Of a stretch of 64,000 bases of DNA, positions 26,966-36,284 are shown piece after piece. The stretch's first letter is position 1. Every line of letters starts with the position of its first letter. Under the pieces are notes generated by a model that saw nothing but the letters and a program-made list of their open reading frames with translations, did not search any database and was not told the DNA's origin. The position numbers and the translations under genes are program-made. Origin of the DNA: Brevirhabdus pacifica (lineage in GTDB: Bacteria; Pseudomonadota; Alphaproteobacteria; Rhodobacterales; Rhodobacteraceae); contig NZ_PGFI01000014.1 in the NCBI RefSeq assembly GCF_002797755.1, positions 186,001 through 250,000 on the forward strand. The letters run 5' to 3'.

Positions 26966-28140
26966 CACTTGCCCCCCTTCTGAGCCAGTTCCACGGCCCG
27001 GCGAACGGCTTCGCCAAGGGTGTCGCGGGATTCGAACGGCAGGCGCCGATCCTTCAGCAGCCGGGTCGCCCAATCCGCGCTCTGGCCCGCAAGCCGGGCC
27101 ACGATGGGCAGTTTCCGCTCGGACCGGGAATAGGCGAAGGCCACGCCCTCGGCGACGGTGTCGCAGGCGGTCATGCCGCCGCCATGCACGTTGAGCAGGA
27201 TGATCCGCACCTTGGGATCGGCCAGCAAAAGCTCTACCCCGCGGGCGATCTGGAAGCTGGTGGCGGTGGTGCGGATATCCATGAAGTTGGCGGGGGCGCC
27301 GCCGGCGTCAATCAGCATGTCGTTGGTCGCAAGCCCCAGGCCCGCGCCGTTCACGACGACGCCGATATTGCCGTCCAGCTTAACCAGATTGATTTCGTTC
27401 TGATGGGCGACGCGTTCATCGGCGGACCAATCGTTGCGGCCGCGCAGGGCCTCGAACTCGGGGTGCCGGAAACTGGCGTTGTCGTCCAGGATGACCTTGG
27501 CATCCACCGCGATCCAGTCGCCTTGGGCGGTCAGGGCCAGCGGGTTGATCTCGGCCAGGGTCATGTCGTTGTCGACGAAGGCGCGGGCGGCGTTCTGCAC
27601 CATCTCGGCCGCGCCCTCGACAGATTTGCTGGGAAACCCGGTGTCGGCCAGGAAGGCTGCGATGGTCTCGGCCGGGGTCTTGGCGCCCTTGGGCATGGAC
27701 AGGCTGTCGACGACGCCGGGGTCCCGGCGCGCGGTCTTCTCGAAATCCACCCCGCCCGTGGTCGAGGCCAGCAGCGTCGGCTGCCCCGAAGAGGGGTCGA
27801 TCACCAGCGCGACGTAGTAATCCTCGGCAATATCGACGGCGGCCTCCACATAGACCGAGGCGACCGTCTCCCCCGCGCTGGAGGTCTGTTCGGTGACAAG
27901 GGGCTTGCCGATCATGCGCTCGGCCTCGTCGCGGACCGAGGTCGGGGTGGCCGCGAAACGCACGCCGCCGGCCAGGCCGCGCCCGCCGGCGCCGATCTGG
28001 GCCTTCACCACGTATTTCTCGGCGCGAATCTCGCGGCAGCGCTGTTCGGCCTCCTCGGCGGTGCGGGCAAGCCGGCCGTCGGGGATTCGCACGCCGTATT
28101 GCGCCAGAAGCTCTTTGGACTGATGCTCGGAAAGGATCAT
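26965..28140 (-). CDS. Succinyl-CoA synthetase beta-like subunit (divergent paralogue)
   Basis: 391 residues. An ATP-grasp nucleotide domain (KELLAQYGVRIPDG, VVKAQIGAGGRG, the Mg-binding AEINPLALT) and a C-terminal ligase domain make this the nucleotide-binding partner of the alpha-like gene. In the acid-binding region it departs from the housekeeping subunit at 37275-38468: FMDIRTTAT instead of FLDVGGSAT, and LNVHGGGMTACD instead of [11 protein letters not shown]. The substrate is therefore probably not succinate. It is the first gene of a minus-strand operon (beta-alpha-quinone reductase, perhaps nhaA), divergent from a LysR gene, with a 17-bp inverted repeat at 28184-28200 upstream. Confidence 0.75.
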   Translation of the reverse strand: MILSEHQSKELLAQYGVRIPDGRLARTAEEAEQRCREIRAEKYVVKAQIGAGGRGLAGGVRFAATPTSVRDEAERMIGKPLVTEQTSSAGETVASVYVEAAVDIAEDYYVALVIDPSSGQPTLLASTTGGVDFEKTARRDPGVVDSLSMPKGAKTPAETIAAFLADTGFPSKSVEGAAEMVQNAARAFVDNDMTLAEINPLALTAQGDWIAVDAKVILDDNASFRHPEFEALRGRNDWSADERVAHQNEINLVKLDGNIGVVVNGAGLGLATNDMLIDAGGAPANFMDIRTTATSFQIARGVELLLADPKVRIILLNVHGGGMTACDTVAEGVAFAYSRSERKLPIVARLAGQSADWATRLLKDRRLPFESRDTLGEAVRRAVELAQKGGK

Positions 28141-28183
28141 TGCACTGTCCCCGTGAATCCGGTTTTGATGATGGCGCGACCGT

Positions 28184-28200
28184 TGGTATCTGGTACACCA
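28184..28200. promoter_or_regulatory. Putative GntR-type operator upstream of the SCS-like operon
   Basis: TGGTAT-N5-ACACCA, 44 bases before the beta-like start codon. It contains the 10-mer TGGTACACCA, one base from the TGGTATACCA palindrome typical of FCD-type GntR regulators. Near-identical elements occur at 39132-39148 and 39557-39566. Confidence 0.45.
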
Positions 28201-28349
28201 AAAGCCCGGTACCCGTCAACGACCGCCCATCGCCGGCTTCCGGGCAGGGGCCCGGCGGCCGGACCAAGGTGCGGCCGCGAACCGGCACAGGGGTTTTTTC
28301 ACGCTTTGGCCGCGCGGGCCAGAGCCTTTCGGACAGGAGCGTGGCGAAA

Positions 28350-29234
28350 ATGCTGGAACTTAGGGACATGCAGCTTTTGCTGTCGCTGGCGCGGCACAAG
28401 CATTTCGCGCGTGCCGCCGCGGTCTGCGGAATCTCGCAACCCGCCTTCTCGATGCGGATCCGCAATCTCGAGGATCAGCTTGGCCTGTCGATTGTCAAGC
28501 GGGGCAACCGGTTCCAGGGTTTCACAGAGGAGGGCGAGATCGTCCTGCGCTGGGCCCGCCGGATCACCGATGACGCCCGCGCCATGGAACAGGAGATCCT
28601 GTCAGCCAAGGGCACGATCACCGGTACGCTTACACTGGGCGTCGTTCCGACAGCGCTGGCCTATGCCTCGCGCCTGCCGGCGATGGTGGCGAAGGTGCAT
28701 CCGGGGATCATGATGCGGCTGCGCTCGGCCTCATCGCTTCAGATCCAGCAAGGGATTGAGGACGGCAGCATCGATGCCGGCATCACCTATTCCGACGGGG
28801 TGTCGGCGGATGTGCTGGATCTGCTGCCCCTCTATGAGGAAACCTATGTTCTGGTAGCTCCCCGGTCGATGGCGCCACGGGCGCGGGGCACCGCCACCTG
28901 GGCCGAGGCGGCGGCGCTGCCGCTGACGCTGCTGGTGCGCGACATGCAGAACCGCCGAATCCTGGACCGCCACTTCGCCGAGATGAACCTGCACCCGCAG
29001 GTGCTGTCCGAGAACAACGCCTTCACCTCGTCGCTGGTCATGGTGAACGAAGGGTTCGCCGCCACCATCGTGCCCCAGGCGCTCATTGCGTCCTTAGGCG
29101 AAATTCAGAACGCCGTCGCGCTGCCTCTGGTCGAGCCCGAATTGACGAAATCCATCTGTCTGGTCGCCGCCGTGCGCCATCAGGGTCTGGCGACGGTGCA
29201 GGCCCTGCAACGGATCCTTGGGCGCGAGGCGTGA
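28350..29234 (+). CDS. LysR-family transcriptional regulator
   Basis: 294 residues. The N-terminal winged helix-turn-helix is typical of LysR (MLELRDMQLLLSLARHKHFA, CGISQPAFSMRIRNLEDQLG) and is followed by the periplasmic-binding-protein-like effector domain. The gene precedes the formate dehydrogenase genes in the same direction and is divergent from the SCS-like operon. LysR genes beside NAD-type formate dehydrogenase clusters (fdsR type) commonly control them, so formate- or C1-dependent control is a fair inference. The ATG at 28350 is used; a GTG nine bases upstream lies too close to the CAGGAG ribosome site. Confidence 0.82.
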   Translation: MLELRDMQLLLSLARHKHFARAAAVCGISQPAFSMRIRNLEDQLGLSIVKRGNRFQGFTEEGEIVLRWARRITDDARAMEQEILSAKGTITGTLTLGVVPTALAYASRLPAMVAKVHPGIMMRLRSASSLQIQQGIEDGSIDAGITYSDGVSADVLDLLPLYEETYVLVAPRSMAPRARGTATWAEAAALPLTLLVRDMQNRRILDRHFAEMNLHPQVLSENNAFTSSLVMVNEGFAATIVPQALIASLGEIQNAVALPLVEPELTKSICLVAAVRHQGLATVQALQRILGREA

Positions 29235-29263
29235 TAAGGTATTCTTATGCAACCTGTCTAAAT

Positions 29264-29273
29264 TCAAATTTGA
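29264..29273. promoter_or_regulatory. Palindrome upstream of the formate dehydrogenase genes
   Basis: A perfect TCAAATTTGA palindrome in an AT-rich stretch between the LysR gene and the first formate dehydrogenase gene, 54 bases before its start codon. It has the T-Nx-A symmetry of LysR sites and may be the operator or overlap the promoter. Confidence 0.35.
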
Positions 29274-29327
29274 TGATGTCTTTGGCTTATGTAATTTTCT
29301 GCATCAAGATAGGGAGGAGTTACCGCA

Positions 29328-31028
29328 ATGGCACCGCTTGATGATCGCAAAGGCGTCTGGAAATCGGCCCCTGGCAAGGGCCGCAAGACCCCCAAGGGCC
29401 GCCAGGTCGAAGACCAGGCGCTGGAGGAGGTCCGCGCGCTGCTGGGCGACCGCCCCCGGCGATCCGATTTGCTGATCGAATTCCTTCACCTGATCCAGGA
29501 TCGCTATAACCACCTGTCCGAAGGGCATCTGCGGGCCCTGGCCGAGGAAATGCGCATGGCGCAGGCCGAGGTCTACGAGGTTGCCACCTTTTATGCCCAT
29601 TTCGACGTGGTGAAGGCTGGCGAGACCGCGCCGCCCGATCTGACCATCCGCGTCTGTGATTCGCTGTCCTGCGAGCTGGCGGGCGCGCAGGAGCTGATCG
29701 CCAAGCTGACCGAGCAGTATAACGGTGGCCGCGAGGTGCGCGTGCTGCGTGCCCCTTGCATGGGCCGCTGCGACACCGGCCCGGTGCTGGAATTGGGCCA
29801 CAAGCATATCGATCACGCCACACCCGAGCTGGTCGCCCGCGCGGTCGAGTCCCGCGACACCCACGCCGTGATCCCCGAATACGAGACCTTCGAGACCTAC
29901 CGCGGCGACGGCGGCTATGCCATGCTGGAAGAGCTTCGCGCAGGCTCCAGCACCCCCGACGAGGTGCAGGACATGGTGCTTGCCTCGGGCCTGCGCGGTC
30001 TGGGCGGCGCGGGCTTCCCCTCGGGGCGGAAATGGTCCTTCGTGCGCATGAACGACGGCCCCCGCTATCTGGCCGTCAACGGCGACGAGGGCGAGCCCGG
30101 CACCTTCAAGGACCGCTACTACCTTGAGCGGACGCCTCATCCCTTCCTTGAAGGCATGCTGATCGCCGCCTGGGCGGTCGAGGCCGAGAAATGCTTCATC
30201 TACATGCGCGATGAATACCCCGCCGTGCTTGAGATCCTGCGCCGCGAGATCGAGGCGCTGGAACAGGCCGGTCTGGTCTCCGAGGGATATATCGACCTGC
30301 GCCGCGGCGCCGGCGCCTATATCTGCGGCGAGGAAAGCGCGATGATCGAGTCGATCGAAGGCAAGCGCGGCCTGCCGCGTCACCGCCCGCCCTTCGTGGC
30401 GCAGGTCGGCGTCTTCGACCGTCCGACGCTGGTCCACAATGTCGAGACGCTTTACTGGGTTTCCAAGATTGTGCGCAACGGGCCCGAGATCCTGTCGTCG
30501 CATGAAAAGAACGGCCGCAAGGGGCTTCGGTCCTATTCGGTCTCCGGTCGGGTGCGCGAACCGGGTGTGCATCTGCTCCCGGCCGGGTCTACCATTCTGG
30601 ACGTGATCGAAGCCGCCGGCGGCATGCAGGACGGCCATACGTTCAAGGCCTATCAGCCGGGTGGCCCCTCGTCGGGACTGCTGCCTGCCTCGATGGATGA
30701 CATCCCGCTGGATTTCGACACGCTGCAACCCCATGGCAGCTTCATCGGATCGGCCGCCGTGGTGGTCCTGTCCCAGCACGACAGCGCCAAGGATGCCGCC
30801 CTGAACATGCTGCGGTTCTTCGAAGACGAAAGCTGCGGTCAGTGCACCCCCTGCCGCACGGGCTGCGAAAAGGCGGTCAAACTGATGGAGGCCGACACAT
30901 GGGATCAGCCCCTGCTGGAAGATCTGTGCACCGTGCTTGGCGATGCCTCGATCTGCGGTCTGGGGCAGGCGGCGCCGAACCCGATCCGTCTGACCATGAA
31001 GCATTTCCCCGAGGACATCAGCCAATGA
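29328..31028 (+). CDS. NAD-dependent formate dehydrogenase, fused gamma/beta subunit
   Basis: 566 residues. Residues about 25-180 are a NuoE/FdsG-like thioredoxin fold with a [2Fe-2S] site (VCDSLSC, then APCMGRC). Residues about 185-566 are NuoF/FdsB-like, with the FMN/NADH region (GLRGLGGAGFPSGRKW, NGDEGEPGTFKDR, GAGAYICGEESAMIES) and the [4Fe-4S] cysteines in SCGQCTPCRTGC. It passes electrons from the molybdenum subunit to NAD+. FdsG and FdsB are usually separate proteins, so this is a natural fusion. GGGAGGAG precedes the ATG. The catalytic subunit gene follows after 72 bases. Confidence 0.88.
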   Translation: MAPLDDRKGVWKSAPGKGRKTPKGRQVEDQALEEVRALLGDRPRRSDLLIEFLHLIQDRYNHLSEGHLRALAEEMRMAQAEVYEVATFYAHFDVVKAGETAPPDLTIRVCDSLSCELAGAQELIAKLTEQYNGGREVRVLRAPCMGRCDTGPVLELGHKHIDHATPELVARAVESRDTHAVIPEYETFETYRGDGGYAMLEELRAGSSTPDEVQDMVLASGLRGLGGAGFPSGRKWSFVRMNDGPRYLAVNGDEGEPGTFKDRYYLERTPHPFLEGMLIAAWAVEAEKCFIYMRDEYPAVLEILRREIEALEQAGLVSEGYIDLRRGAGAYICGEESAMIESIEGKRGLPRHRPPFVAQVGVFDRPTLVHNVETLYWVSKIVRNGPEILSSHEKNGRKGLRSYSVSGRVREPGVHLLPAGSTILDVIEAAGGMQDGHTFKAYQPGGPSSGLLPASMDDIPLDFDTLQPHGSFIGSAAVVVLSQHDSAKDAALNMLRFFEDESCGQCTPCRTGCEKAVKLMEADTWDQPLLEDLCTVLGDASICGLGQAAPNPIRLTMKHFPEDISQ

Positions 31029-31100
31029 TCCGCGTCTCCTCGCCCACCGCCATGACATGCCCGGCCCCCGCGCCGGCGCCCCGCCAAAAGGACGTTTCCC

Positions 31101-33896
31101 ATGCTTGATGCGAACTCCACCAAAACCGTCACCTTCACCCTGAACGGCAAAGAGGTCACCGTCCCTGACGGCTGGACCATCTGGGAAGCCGCGCAAGGCC
31201 GGGGCCTTGTCATCCCGCATCTGTGCCACAAGCCCGAGCCGGGCTACCGCCCCGACGGCAACTGCCGGGCCTGCATGGTCGAGGTCGAGGGCGAGCGCAC
31301 GCTGATCGCCTCCTGCATCCGTCCCGTCTCCGAAGGCATGGTCGTCAAGACCGACAGCGAACGGGCCGAGAAATCGCGCAAGCTGGTGATGGAGCTTCTG
31401 GCCGCCGACCAGCCCAAGCGTGATCTGGCCCATGACGCCAGCTCGCATTTCTGGAAGATGGCCGAGCTGAACGGCGTCGAGGAAAGCCGCTTCCCGGCCA
31501 TCGAACACACCCGCGTGCCGCTGCTGGACGACAGCCATGTCGCCATGCGCGTCAACCTTGATGCCTGCATCCACTGCAACCTGTGCGTCCGCGCCTGCCG
31601 CGAGGTTCAGGTGAACGACGTGATCGGCATGGCCGGGCGCGGCCACGACGAAAAGATCGTCTTCGATATGGACGACCCGATGGGTGCATCGAGCTGTGTC
31701 GCCTGTGGCGAATGCGTTCAGGCCTGTCCCACCGGCGCGCTGCTGCCCGCCACCGTGGTCGACGAGAACCAGATCGGCGACACCGAGGATTACGACCGCG
31801 AGGTCAATTCCGTCTGTCCCTATTGCGGCGTCGGCTGTCAGCTGTCGTTCAAGATCAAGGACGACAAGATCAAGTACGTCGAGGGTCTGAATGGCCCCGC
31901 CAACGAAAACCGCCTGTGCGTCAAGGGCCGCTTCGGCTTTGACTACGTGGCCCACGGCCACCGCCTGACCAAGCCCATGATCCGGCGCGAGGACGCGCCC
32001 GAAAAGGGTCTGAACGTCGATCCGGCCAACCCCTGGACCCATTTCCGCGAAGCCACCTGGGAAGAGGCGCTTGATGTCGCCGCCGGCGGCATGGCGAAGA
32101 TCCGCGACGAGAAGGGCGGCAAGGGCATCGCCGGCTTCGGCTCGGCCAAGTGCTCCAACGAAGAGGCGTATCTGTTCCAGAAGCTGATCCGTCAGGGCTT
32201 TGGCCACAACAACGTCGACCACTGCACCCGTCTGTGCCACGCCTCCTCGGTGGCGGCCCTGATGGAAAACGTGGGCTCGGCCGCCGTGACCGCCACCTTC
32301 AACGAGATCGAGAACGCCGATGTCGCCATCGTCATCGGCGCCAACCCGACCGAAAACCACCCCGTCGCCGCGACATACTTCAAGCAGTTCGCCAAGCGCG
32401 GCGGCAAGCTGATCGTGATGGATCCGCGCGGACAGGGCCTGAAGCGGCACGCCTCGCACATGCTGCAATTCCGTCCGGGTGCCGATGTCTCGATGCTGAA
32501 CGCGATCATGAACGTGATCGTCGAGGAAGGTCTTTACGACCAGCAGTATATCGAGGCCTTCACCGAGAACTGGGACGCGATGAAATCCCACCTCAAGGAT
32601 TTCACCCCCGAGAAGATGGAAGAGATCTGCGGCATCCCCGCCGCCACCTTGCGCGAAGTGGCCCGCGAGTTCGCCAACGCCCGCGCCGGCATGATCTTCT
32701 GGGGCATGGGCGTCAGCCAGCACATCCACGGCACCGACAACTCGCGCTGCCTGATCAGCCTCGCGCTGATGTGCGGCCACGTCGGCCGCCCCGGCACCGG
32801 CCTGCATCCGCTACGCGGTCAGAACAACGTGCAGGGTGCCTCGGACGCCGGCATGATCCCGATGTTCCTGCCCGACTATCAAAGCGTCGAGGATGACGGC
32901 GTGCGGTCGGCCTTCAAGGACATCTGGAAGCAGGGCGATGTCGACAGCCAGCGGGGCCTGACCGTGGTCGAGATAATGGATGCGATCCACGACGGCCAGA
33001 TCTCGTCCATGTATATCTTGGGCGAAAACCCGGCCATGTCGGACCCCGACGCCGGCCACGCCCGCGACGCGCTTGCCAAGCTGGAGCATCTGGTGGTGCA
33101 GGACATCTTCCTGACCGAAACCGCCAACTATGCCGACGTGATCCTGCCCGCCAGCGCATGGGCCGAAAAGACCGGTACCGTGACCAACACCAACCGTCAG
33201 GTGCAGATGGGCCGCCCCGCCGTGGCGCCTCCGGGCGAGGCGCGCGAGGATTGGGCGATCACGGTCGATCTGGCCAAGCGGCTGGGGCTGGACTGGAGCT
33301 ACACCCACCCGCGCGAGGTCTTCGCCGAGATGAAGCTGTCGATGAAATCGCTGGAGAACATCACCTGGGACCGTCTGGAAACCGAGAACGCGGTGACATA
33401 CCCGTCGCTTTCGGCCACCGATCCGGGCCAGCCCATCGTCTTCTCCGACGGCTTCCCCCGGTCCGAAGGGCGGGCAAAGTTTACCCCCGCCAGCATCATC
33501 GCCCCCGACGAGGTGCCCGACACCGAGTTCCCGATGATCCTGACCACCGGCCGGCAGCTTGAGCATTGGCACACCGGGTCGATGACCCGCCGCGCCACGG
33601 TGCTGGACGCGGTCGAGCCCGAGGCCAACGCCTCGATGCATCCACGCACCCTGCGCCGTCTGGGCATCGAGCCGGGCGAGAAGATGACGATCGAGACGCG
33701 CCGCGGGTCGATCAGCATCATGGCCCGCGCCGACCGGGCTGTGTCCGAGGATATGGTCTTCGTGCCCTTCGCCTATGTCGAGGCCGCCGCCAACATGCTG
33801 ACCAACCCCGCGCTGGACCCCTATGGCAAGATCCCCGAGTTCAAGTTCTCGGCCTGCCGGGTTTCGAAGGCGACGCAGGAGATCGCGGCCGAGTGA
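31101..33896 (+). CDS. fdsA: Formate dehydrogenase alpha (molybdenum) subunit
   Basis: 931 residues. The N-terminus is NuoG-like with a [2Fe-2S] domain (CHKPEPGYRPDGNCRACM). Ferredoxin-type [4Fe-4S] motifs follow (CIHCNLCVRACREV, CVACGECVQACPTGA), then the cluster beside the cofactor (CPYCGVGCQL). The bis-MGD domain has the metal-binding Cys followed by His in DHCTRLCHASS, so this is a cysteine rather than selenocysteine enzyme. It oxidises formate to CO2 in the cytoplasm and, with the fused subunit upstream, reduces NAD+. No fdsC/fdhD or fdsD gene follows, unlike classical fds operons, so maturation proteins must be encoded elsewhere. It serves the formate made by the oxalate pathway genes. 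Confidence 0.9.
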   Translation: MLDANSTKTVTFTLNGKEVTVPDGWTIWEAAQGRGLVIPHLCHKPEPGYRPDGNCRACMVEVEGERTLIASCIRPVSEGMVVKTDSERAEKSRKLVMELLAADQPKRDLAHDASSHFWKMAELNGVEESRFPAIEHTRVPLLDDSHVAMRVNLDACIHCNLCVRACREVQVNDVIGMAGRGHDEKIVFDMDDPMGASSCVACGECVQACPTGALLPATVVDENQIGDTEDYDREVNSVCPYCGVGCQLSFKIKDDKIKYVEGLNGPANENRLCVKGRFGFDYVAHGHRLTKPMIRREDAPEKGLNVDPANPWTHFREATWEEALDVAAGGMAKIRDEKGGKGIAGFGSAKCSNEEAYLFQKLIRQGFGHNNVDHCTRLCHASSVAALMENVGSAAVTATFNEIENADVAIVIGANPTENHPVAATYFKQFAKRGGKLIVMDPRGQGLKRHASHMLQFRPGADVSMLNAIMNVIVEEGLYDQQYIEAFTENWDAMKSHLKDFTPEKMEEICGIPAATLREVAREFANARAGMIFWGMGVSQHIHGTDNSRCLISLALMCGHVGRPGTGLHPLRGQNNVQGASDAGMIPMFLPDYQSVEDDGVRSAFKDIWKQGDVDSQRGLTVVEIMDAIHDGQISSMYILGENPAMSDPDAGHARDALAKLEHLVVQDIFLTETANYADVILPASAWAEKTGTVTNTNRQVQMGRPAVAPPGEAREDWAITVDLAKRLGLDWSYTHPREVFAEMKLSMKSLENITWDRLETENAVTYPSLSATDPGQPIVFSDGFPRSEGRAKFTPASIIAPDEVPDTEFPMILTTGRQLEHWHTGSMTRRATVLDAVEPEANASMHPRTLRRLGIEPGEKMTIETRRGSISIMARADRAVSEDMVFVPFAYVEAAANMLTNPALDPYGKIPEFKFSACRVSKATQEIAAE

Positions 33897-34203
33897 CGGC
33901 CCTGGCCCGCGGCGCCCGAGACGTCCCGAAAGGGGCGAAAAGGGGCGCCGCGGGGCGCAAAAACCCGTGAAACCGCGCTGCGGCGTATAGACGCGCCAAG
34001 GGCGTGCTGATATTTAAAAGATCACTCTCGGGATCCGGACCCGATGAGAGCCCCGTCGGCCCTTGGGAGGGCGGCCGACGGGGCTTCATTATTCCCGGCA
34101 CGCCACACATTTTCGGATTTTGACATGCAGCGCGCCGGGGTGATCCCGGTCGCGCGGCGCTGTCGCATTCCCCGGTCGCTCAGCCCAGTCGCTCGGCCCT
34201 ATG
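33897..34203. other. Intergenic region after fdsA
   Basis: 307 bases between convergent genes. It has a short AT-rich patch near 34010, an imperfect CTCTCGGG...CCCGATGAGAG repeat at about 34023-34050, and the terminator at 34049-34094. No gene was seen. Confidence 0.5.
34049..34094 (+). terminator. Terminator of the formate dehydrogenase operon
   Basis: A 12-13-bp stem AGCCCCGTCGGCC/GGCCGACGGGGCT is followed by TCATTATT. It is the strongest hairpin in the region and would end the fds transcript. Confidence 0.75.
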
Positions 34204-35496
34204 TCAGCCGCCCAGCGATGCCTTCATCCGCGCCTCGGGGAAGCAGGTGGCAGGGCGGCCTTGGGCCTCCTGCCAGCGGCCGATGCTGCGGCGGGTCTTG
34301 AAACCCGGCAGCCCGTCGGCCCCGCCCACGTCATGGCCCATCTTCTCCAGCGCGCGCTGCATCGACGCCACATCCGAACGGTATAGCCCGCCGACCTTGC
34401 CCCAGCGCCCGGTGAAATCCCCCGATCCATACTGGATCCGGTCACCCACGTGGCCCACGAACAGCGCGTAGAGGTCGCTCATGTTGTAATCCTTGAGGAC
34501 GTAGAAATTGGGCGTCACCACGAAGGCCGGGCCGCTTCGCCCGGCCGGCATCAGCAAATAGCCCTCGCCGCGCAGCTCATGTTCGGGGAAGGGCTTGCCA
34601 GACACGCGGGTGATCCCCATCGCCGCCCACTGGGCGATGGGCCGACCCTGGTCCGGCCCCTCCAGCGTGCAGGAGACCGAGGCCGGCACCTCCACCTCGA
34701 AGCCCCAATCGCGCCCGGCCACCCAGCCGTGCCGCTGCAAATAGCGCCCGATCGAGGCGATGGTGTCGGCTTCGGAGTTCCAGATATCGGCGCGCCCGTC
34801 GCCATTGCCGTCGGCGGCATGTTCCAGAAAGCTCGACGGCATGAACTGGGGCTGTCCCAGGGCGCCGGCCCAGCTGCTTTTCATGCCATTGGCGCGGACG
34901 TGTCCGGCCTGGGCAATGCGCAGGGCGGCCACCAGCTCCCCCGCGAAATAGTCGGCGCGGCTGGACATGAAGCCCTTGGTGCCCAGCACCTCGAAGGCAT
35001 TGTAGGGGATCTTGACGCGCCCGTAGCCGCTTTCGCGGCCCCAGATCGCCAGGATGATACGCCCAGGCACGCCGGTGGCGGCGGCGGTGCGCGACAGGGC
35101 GCGGGCATGGCGCCCCGCCATCTGCCGGCCGATCACCGTCGCCCCGTCGACAGAGCCGCGATTGAAATACTTGCCGGGGCTGCCGAATTCGGCCTGGCGC
35201 TGCTGCTTGGGGGTGCTGGGCCGGGTGCCGGGCGGCACAAGGTCCGGCAGCTTCCAGTTCAGCGAGACGCCCCGGAACGCCGCCTCGAACGTCGCGCGCG
35301 ATACGCCCTGGGCCCGGGCCTTGGGCCAGATGCTCTGTTCCAGCCAATCACGGAACTGCCTCTCCACCGCGGCGCGGTCCTGGGCCGCGGCGGGCTGCGG
35401 CACGGTGGTGGCGCCCAGCGACAGCGCCAGCGCCAGGGCGGGCCCGGCAATCAAAGCAGCAAGGCGGGCGGGTCGGGGATGGGGGCGATTTTGCAA
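34204..35496 (-). CDS. Lytic murein transglycosylase with peptidoglycan-binding domain
   Basis: 430 residues. A signal peptide (hydrophobic 11-38) is followed by an MltB-type transglycosylase domain with catalytic Glu E155 in IWGRESGYGR and GALGQPQFMPSS. An EF-hand-like loop (DGNGDGRADIWNSE) comes next, as in Slt35. The C-terminal PG_binding_1 domain covers about 365-425 (SDVASMQRALEKMGHDVGGA). It cleaves the glycan backbone to 1,6-anhydro-muropeptides in the periplasm. No ATG fits the signal peptide. TTG at 35496, preceded by GAGAG, is the best start, and the longer frame upstream lacks protein character. Confidence 0.8.
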   Translation of the reverse strand: MQNRPHPRPARLAALIAGPALALALSLGATTVPQPAAAQDRAAVERQFRDWLEQSIWPKARAQGVSRATFEAAFRGVSLNWKLPDLVPPGTRPSTPKQQRQAEFGSPGKYFNRGSVDGATVIGRQMAGRHARALSRTAAATGVPGRIILAIWGRESGYGRVKIPYNAFEVLGTKGFMSSRADYFAGELVAALRIAQAGHVRANGMKSSWAGALGQPQFMPSSFLEHAADGNGDGRADIWNSEADTIASIGRYLQRHGWVAGRDWGFEVEVPASVSCTLEGPDQGRPIAQWAAMGITRVSGKPFPEHELRGEGYLLMPAGRSGPAFVVTPNFYVLKDYNMSDLYALFVGHVGDRIQYGSGDFTGRWGKVGGLYRSDVASMQRALEKMGHDVGGADGLPGFKTRRSIGRWQEAQGRPATCFPEARMKASLGG

Positions 35497-35689
35497 GGGA
35501 CACTCTCGGGTTGACGGGGTGGGGCCTGACGGCGCCCGGCAGGCACAGGCTGACACGTCGGCGCGCCCGGCAAAAGCCCCGGTGCGGCAAAGGCGGCCGT
35601 GTCGGTGGATCACCGCCCGCGACGATTGGCAGGGGCGGGCCGATGGGATACCAAACGCGCGGGCGGAACAGGACCCGGGAACCAGACGC

Positions 35690-36229
35690 ATGGCAGCAGA
35701 CGACGGCACCACAGGCACGCCACCGGCGGGCACGGAGTACCGCGACACGGTGCCCGAAGCCCCCGACACCAGCACCGAACACCGGATCTTCATCGCCACG
35801 ATCCTCGCCAAGGCGCTGCTGGCCGTGGTCCAGATCTCGACCGCCGCGGCGCTGCAACTGGGCATTGCCGCCAAGCTGCCGCCGCTGCTGCGCTGGCTGG
35901 TGGAAAAGGAGCTGTCGGAGGATCCCAAGGATTTCGTCGCGGCCCGGGTGCTGTCCTGGCTGGGCAACGCGCCGCCTGCGGACCTGACCTTCTACAAGAT
36001 CTACTTTCTCAGCCACGGGCTGCTGCACCTTGTGGTCGTCGCCGCCATCCTGCGCGGTGCCCGCTGGGCCAGCCACGCCGCGATCCTGGTGCTGGGCGGC
36101 TTTGTCGCCTATCAGATGTGGGAATGGTTCGCCGTCGGCGGCCGGATGCTTCTGGTGCTGAGCGCCATCGATCTTGCGGTGATCTTCCTGACCCTGCGCG
36201 ACGAACAGCGCAAGCGGCGGTTGGGGTAG
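35690..36229 (+). CDS. DUF2127 family membrane protein
   Basis: 179 residues. A hydrophilic N-terminus (about 1-30) is followed by about four membrane segments with the DUF2127 pattern KALLAVVQISTAAALQLG, then FYKIYFLSHGLLHLVVVAAI and AYQMWEWFA. The function of the family is unknown. It is divergent from the transglycosylase gene. The start follows GGGAACC at moderate spacing and is not certain. Confidence 0.65.
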   Translation: MAADDGTTGTPPAGTEYRDTVPEAPDTSTEHRIFIATILAKALLAVVQISTAAALQLGIAAKLPPLLRWLVEKELSEDPKDFVAARVLSWLGNAPPADLTFYKIYFLSHGLLHLVVVAAILRGARWASHAAILVLGGFVAYQMWEWFAVGGRMLLVLSAIDLAVIFLTLRDEQRKRRLG

Positions 36230-36284
36230 GGGCCAGTTAGGCCGAACCAGCCGATCCGAACCAAAGCTTCCCATCCCTCACCAT

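Noticed and set aside
29304-32807. Very long open frame on the minus strand (over 1100 codons) opposite the formate dehydrogenase genes
   Set aside because: It is antisense to two clear enzymes in high-GC DNA, where stop codons are rare. Its translation is His/Asp/Gly-rich low-complexity sequence with no domain.
33896-34203. Possible fdsD or fdhD gene after fdsA
   Set aside because: No frame of suitable length or motif exists; the stretch holds only a stem-loop and the terminator.
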